A stretch of 7,030 bases of DNA from Dehalococcoidia bacterium. Lineage in GTDB: Bacteria > Chloroflexota > Dehalococcoidia > Dehalococcoidales > Fen-1064. The notes under the pieces were generated by a model. It had not been told where the DNA came from, made no database searches, and saw nothing but the letters and a program-made list of their open reading frames with translations. Numbering within the stretch: position 1 is the stretch's first letter; every line of letters begins with the position of its first letter. The DNA lies in assembly GCA_030691775.1 (NCBI GenBank), contig JAUYDN010000189.1, positions 1 through 7,030 of the forward strand. The letters run 5' to 3'. Positions 5,224 through 7,030 of this stretch are shown one piece after another. Both the position numbers and the translations under genes were made by a program.

Positions 5224-5808
5224 TCATTTGAAAAGCGCTGTGTACAGAGACGTATAGGCTGCCCCCACTGGAGTCAGCTGGCTTTTCACCAGGTGTACAG
5301 CTTCGACATTAATCGGACCCGAAGATGAAAATGTGGTGTTACCCAGCACCTGCCCGATTTTTCTGCGGTCGTCAGGGGAAACATAATTACGCACCCTGCC
5401 CAGCGTCAGGTGTGGCGTGAAATCCCTTTCCTCACGCGGAAAGCCAAGCTGTTCCATGTTAGCTTCAACCTGTTTCTGGAAATACATCAGCTTATCAAGT
5501 TCGCCTTTTACACCCACCCAGATTACCTGTACCCGGTTGAGGTTGGGGAAAGCACCAACCCCCTGAAGCTCCAACTGGAAAGGGCTAACCCCCTGGACAG
5601 CCTCATCGATGCCCATTTTGACCTCGTCGATGCCGTCTACAGCCACGTCGCCGAGGAACTTGAGCGTGAGATGAATGCCATCGGGGCTCATCCATTTCAC
5701 CACCGCCGGGGTTTTTGCCTTGAGTGAGTTTTCAAGCCCGGTCAAATCGTTCTTGACACTTTCCGGCAGTTCGATAGCGATAAATGAGCGTACCGTTTCA
5801 GCATTCAT
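5224..5808 (-). CDS. thpR: RNA 2',3'-cyclic phosphodiesterase (2H family)
   Basis: ThpR opens 2',3'-cyclic phosphate ends of RNA to give 2'-phosphates; it was historically called 2'-5' RNA ligase. The two catalytic HxT motifs are intact: HLTLKFLG at 46-53 (H46, T48) and HLTLGRVR at 133-140 (H133, T135). The N-terminal RSFIAIELP and the final SLYTALFK strand are typical. The 194-residue length is slightly above the usual 175-190. The ATG overlaps the amidohydrolase TGA by one base (TGATG), with GGTGAG upstream, so ribosomes probably reinitiate from one gene to the next. The tight coupling to an amidohydrolase is not an obvious pathway link and may only reflect shared transcription. Confidence 0.94.
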   Translation of the reverse strand: MNAETVRSFIAIELPESVKNDLTGLENSLKAKTPAVVKWMSPDGIHLTLKFLGDVAVDGIDEVKMGIDEAVQGVSPFQLELQGVGAFPNLNRVQVIWVGVKGELDKLMYFQKQVEANMEQLGFPREERDFTPHLTLGRVRNYVSPDDRRKIGQVLGNTTFSSSGPINVEAVHLVKSQLTPVGAAYTSLYTALFK

Positions 5809-6656
5809 CAGTTCTCACCCCGGATACCCAGCAGGCGGGAGGCGTTACCCGCGAGGATACTGTGTTTCATTTTTCCCGGTAATGCCGCGGCATCCATTTC
5901 CTTAAAGTAACGGCGCGGGGGAATGAGCGGGTAATCACTGCCGAACAGGACTTTGTCCTCACCTACTAACTGTGTGACCTTTTGATACACCTGCGGCGTG
6001 TAAAGAAACGGTGACGCCGCTGTATCGAACCAGACGTTCTTCAGCGCTTTTTTAATTTCTGGCATAAGTGCGTAAAACGGTAGACCGCCACCCCAATGAG
6101 CGCAGACCAGCTTGATGTCAGGAAAAGCGCCGACCATTTCTATGATAACATCCGGCGTGGCAGTGCCCTTGCCCGGATAGTTGTGCCCGACCGGCTCAGA
6201 GGCGTGCGTCAGCAATATCAAGCCTTTTGCCGTAACGAACTCCAGCAGTGGCATCAGCAGTTTCATCCGCGTCTTTGCGGGTAAGATATCCGGACGGATT
6301 TCACCTACCCCCCTCACTCCGCCTTTTATACACCGCTCGACCTCTCTCAGGGCGGCATCTCCGGCGGGGGGTGCCACGGTGCAAAACCCGACCAACCGCT
6401 TCGGAAAGCGTGCCACCGATTCGCAAATGTAGTCATTGATTTCTACGCACAGGGATTGTTTAGACCAGCCGTAGTTGAGTGTCACCGCGATGTCGACCCC
6501 GTCCCTGTCCATTACCGCGATAAGGTCATCGGCGGTAGCCAGTTTTGCCTCAGGGTCGGAGAAAATAGCGGCAAAACTACGGTCGGCGTGAGCGTAGTCC
6601 TCACGGTTCTGTTTGACCCGCGGCGGCACGATATGCGTGTGAAAATCGATAACCAC
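5808..6656 (-). CDS. Metal-dependent amidohydrolase (Amidohydrolase_2 / ACMSD-like TIM barrel)
   Basis: Numbered from the GTG at 6656-6654, the 282-residue protein begins MVIDFHTHIVPP, with the HxH metal pair at H6/H8. Further ligands are H151 (LLTHASEP), H187 (CAHWGGGLPF) and D241 (LFGSDYPL), and the C-terminal ILAGNASRLLGI is the family ending. This is the pattern of Amidohydrolase_2 (PF04909), which includes ACMSD-type decarboxylases and lactone or amide hydrolases; the substrate is unknown. The frame extends to a TTG at 6686, but that would place ten non-family residues across the -10 promoter element and has no ribosome site. The GTG also lacks one; it lies where transcription should begin, so a leaderless mRNA is likely. 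It is first in operon A and overlaps thpR by one base. Confidence 0.9.
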   Translation of the reverse strand: MVIDFHTHIVPPRVKQNREDYAHADRSFAAIFSDPEAKLATADDLIAVMDRDGVDIAVTLNYGWSKQSLCVEINDYICESVARFPKRLVGFCTVAPPAGDAALREVERCIKGGVRGVGEIRPDILPAKTRMKLLMPLLEFVTAKGLILLTHASEPVGHNYPGKGTATPDVIIEMVGAFPDIKLVCAHWGGGLPFYALMPEIKKALKNVWFDTAASPFLYTPQVYQKVTQLVGEDKVLFGSDYPLIPPRRYFKEMDAAALPGKMKHSILAGNASRLLGIRGEN

Positions 6657-6662
6657 TGCCCG

Positions 6663-6693
6663 ATTATAACATAGAGAAAGTCCCAAATTTCAA
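6663..6693 (-). promoter_or_regulatory. Extended -10 promoter for a leaderless amidohydrolase mRNA
   Basis: On the minus strand, TGTTATAAT (6671-6663) is a perfect -10 with the TGn extension. A TTGAAA -35-like hexamer (6693-6688) is 19 bases upstream, a slightly long spacing that the extended -10 could tolerate. Six bases (CGGGCA) separate the -10 from the GTG codon, so transcription should start at or within a base or two of the start codon. Confidence 0.68.
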
Positions 6694-6828
6694 ATATCAA
6701 AGACCAAGTCCCTTCCCCTTTTCCCTGCCTGAGAACACGCTCATATGGCATTTCCCCGACACCCAATTGGGCGGCAGGGGTTCTTTTGTTTCTGTAATTG
6801 CTCGTTACCTAGAAAATGGACTCTATCT
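6694..6828. other. Gene-free upstream region of operon A
   Basis: No supported coding sequence lies between the operon A promoter and the right inverted repeat. The notable content is a C-rich/G-rich paired element at 6723-6779, described separately. The open frame starting at 6767 runs into the repeat and has no ribosome site or recognisable protein. Confidence 0.6.
6723..6779. other. Possible folded element closed by a 7 bp stem
   Basis: ccctgcc at 6723-6729 pairs with ggcaggg at 6773-6779, closing a 43-base interior. Immediately inside the right arm is the palindrome cccaattggg at 6762-6771. On the plus strand the outer stem is followed by a T-rich stretch (gttcttttgttt), which would suit a terminator-like end; on the minus strand it is followed by AAAAGGGG. 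I do not recognise a known riboswitch or small RNA consensus, and the element may be only a palindromic repeat. Confidence 0.35.
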
Positions 6829-7030
6829 TGTCATTGCTACGAAAATAGCGGAGCCACCCCCACCCAAAAAAATGTCATACCAGCCCCGTATCAGAGTACG
6901 GGGTAAACTCCGGCTGGTATCCAGAAGGTTAAAAAACGTCTGGATTCCCGCTCGGAGGCGGGAATGACAAAAAAGAGTGGGTTTTTCATACTTGATGGTG
7001 CCGATGTAATCGGCATGATTGATTCTGGAG
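6829..7030. repeat. Right copy of the ~200 bp inverted repeat, running to the window edge
   Basis: This stretch is the reverse complement of 40-235 and continues to the last base, so the element may extend beyond the window. The same three hairpins are present: H3 at 6877-6885/6912-6920, H2 at 6944-6951/6958-6965, H1 at 7000-7005/7009-7014. Differences from the left copy lie in the H3 loop and inner flank, one spacer base, and the T/G tract. The H1 and H2 region is identical. No coding sequence is supported within it. Confidence 0.93.

Noticed and set aside
4832..5257. Plus-strand 141-codon frame opposite the cupin gene
   Set aside because: The minus-strand cupin has intact motifs and a strong ribosome site; the plus frame has neither.
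6767..6967. Plus-strand open frame into the right inverted repeat
   Set aside because: It runs from unique sequence into the repeat, has no ribosome site and is not preserved in the other repeat copy.
40..7030. Composite transposon carrying the eleven genes
   Set aside because: The terminal repeats encode no transposase, the cargo is mostly core housekeeping genes, and no target-site duplication can be seen at either edge.

Overview
This is a bacterial chromosomal segment of about 7 kb. It carries eleven genes, all on the minus strand, between two inverted copies of a ~200 bp palindromic repeat. The gene content points to Chloroflexota, most likely a Dehalococcoidia-like organism known from environmental DNA. 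The clues are the rplU-rpmA-rpmE-DUF1385 order, a long-form HPF beside coaE, GTG/TTG starts mixed with strong Shine-Dalgarno sites, and intergenic palindromes of the ATTCCCGC...GCGGGAAT type. This placement is inferred from gene order and style, not from a database search.

Layout in transcription order, right to left. (1) 6829-7030 is the right copy of the inverted repeat, followed by a gene-free stretch with a possible folded element at 6723-6779. (2) Operon A (6656-4841) encodes a metal-dependent amidohydrolase, the RNA 2',3'-cyclic phosphodiesterase ThpR and a small cupin. Its start looks leaderless: a TGTTATAAT extended -10 lies six bases before a GTG codon. (3) 4377-4840 is a 464 bp gap holding two strong hairpins and a 12 bp perfect inverted repeat that may mark a decayed MITE/IS. 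(4) Operon B (4376-2171) starts from a good sigma70-type promoter and encodes a 69-residue zinc-ribbon protein, ComF, long HPF and CoaE, with another likely promoter before hpf. (5) Operon C (2096-287) starts from a near-consensus promoter (TTGACG-N18-TATAAT) and encodes L21, L27 and L31. An intrinsic terminator then precedes a DUF1385 membrane protein. (6) 40-235 is the left copy of the repeat.

The central genes are housekeeping: three 50S proteins, a ribosome-hibernation factor, the last CoA biosynthesis step and a DNA-uptake-type phosphoribosyltransferase. The most notable points are three. rplU appears to begin with a non-canonical AUU codon. The amidohydrolase mRNA looks leaderless. The whole block sits between inverted repeats whose stems are preserved while their loops differ, so it could in principle invert or mark a rearrangement boundary. 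I found no CRISPR array, tRNA, rRNA, intact transposase or recognisable defence system.
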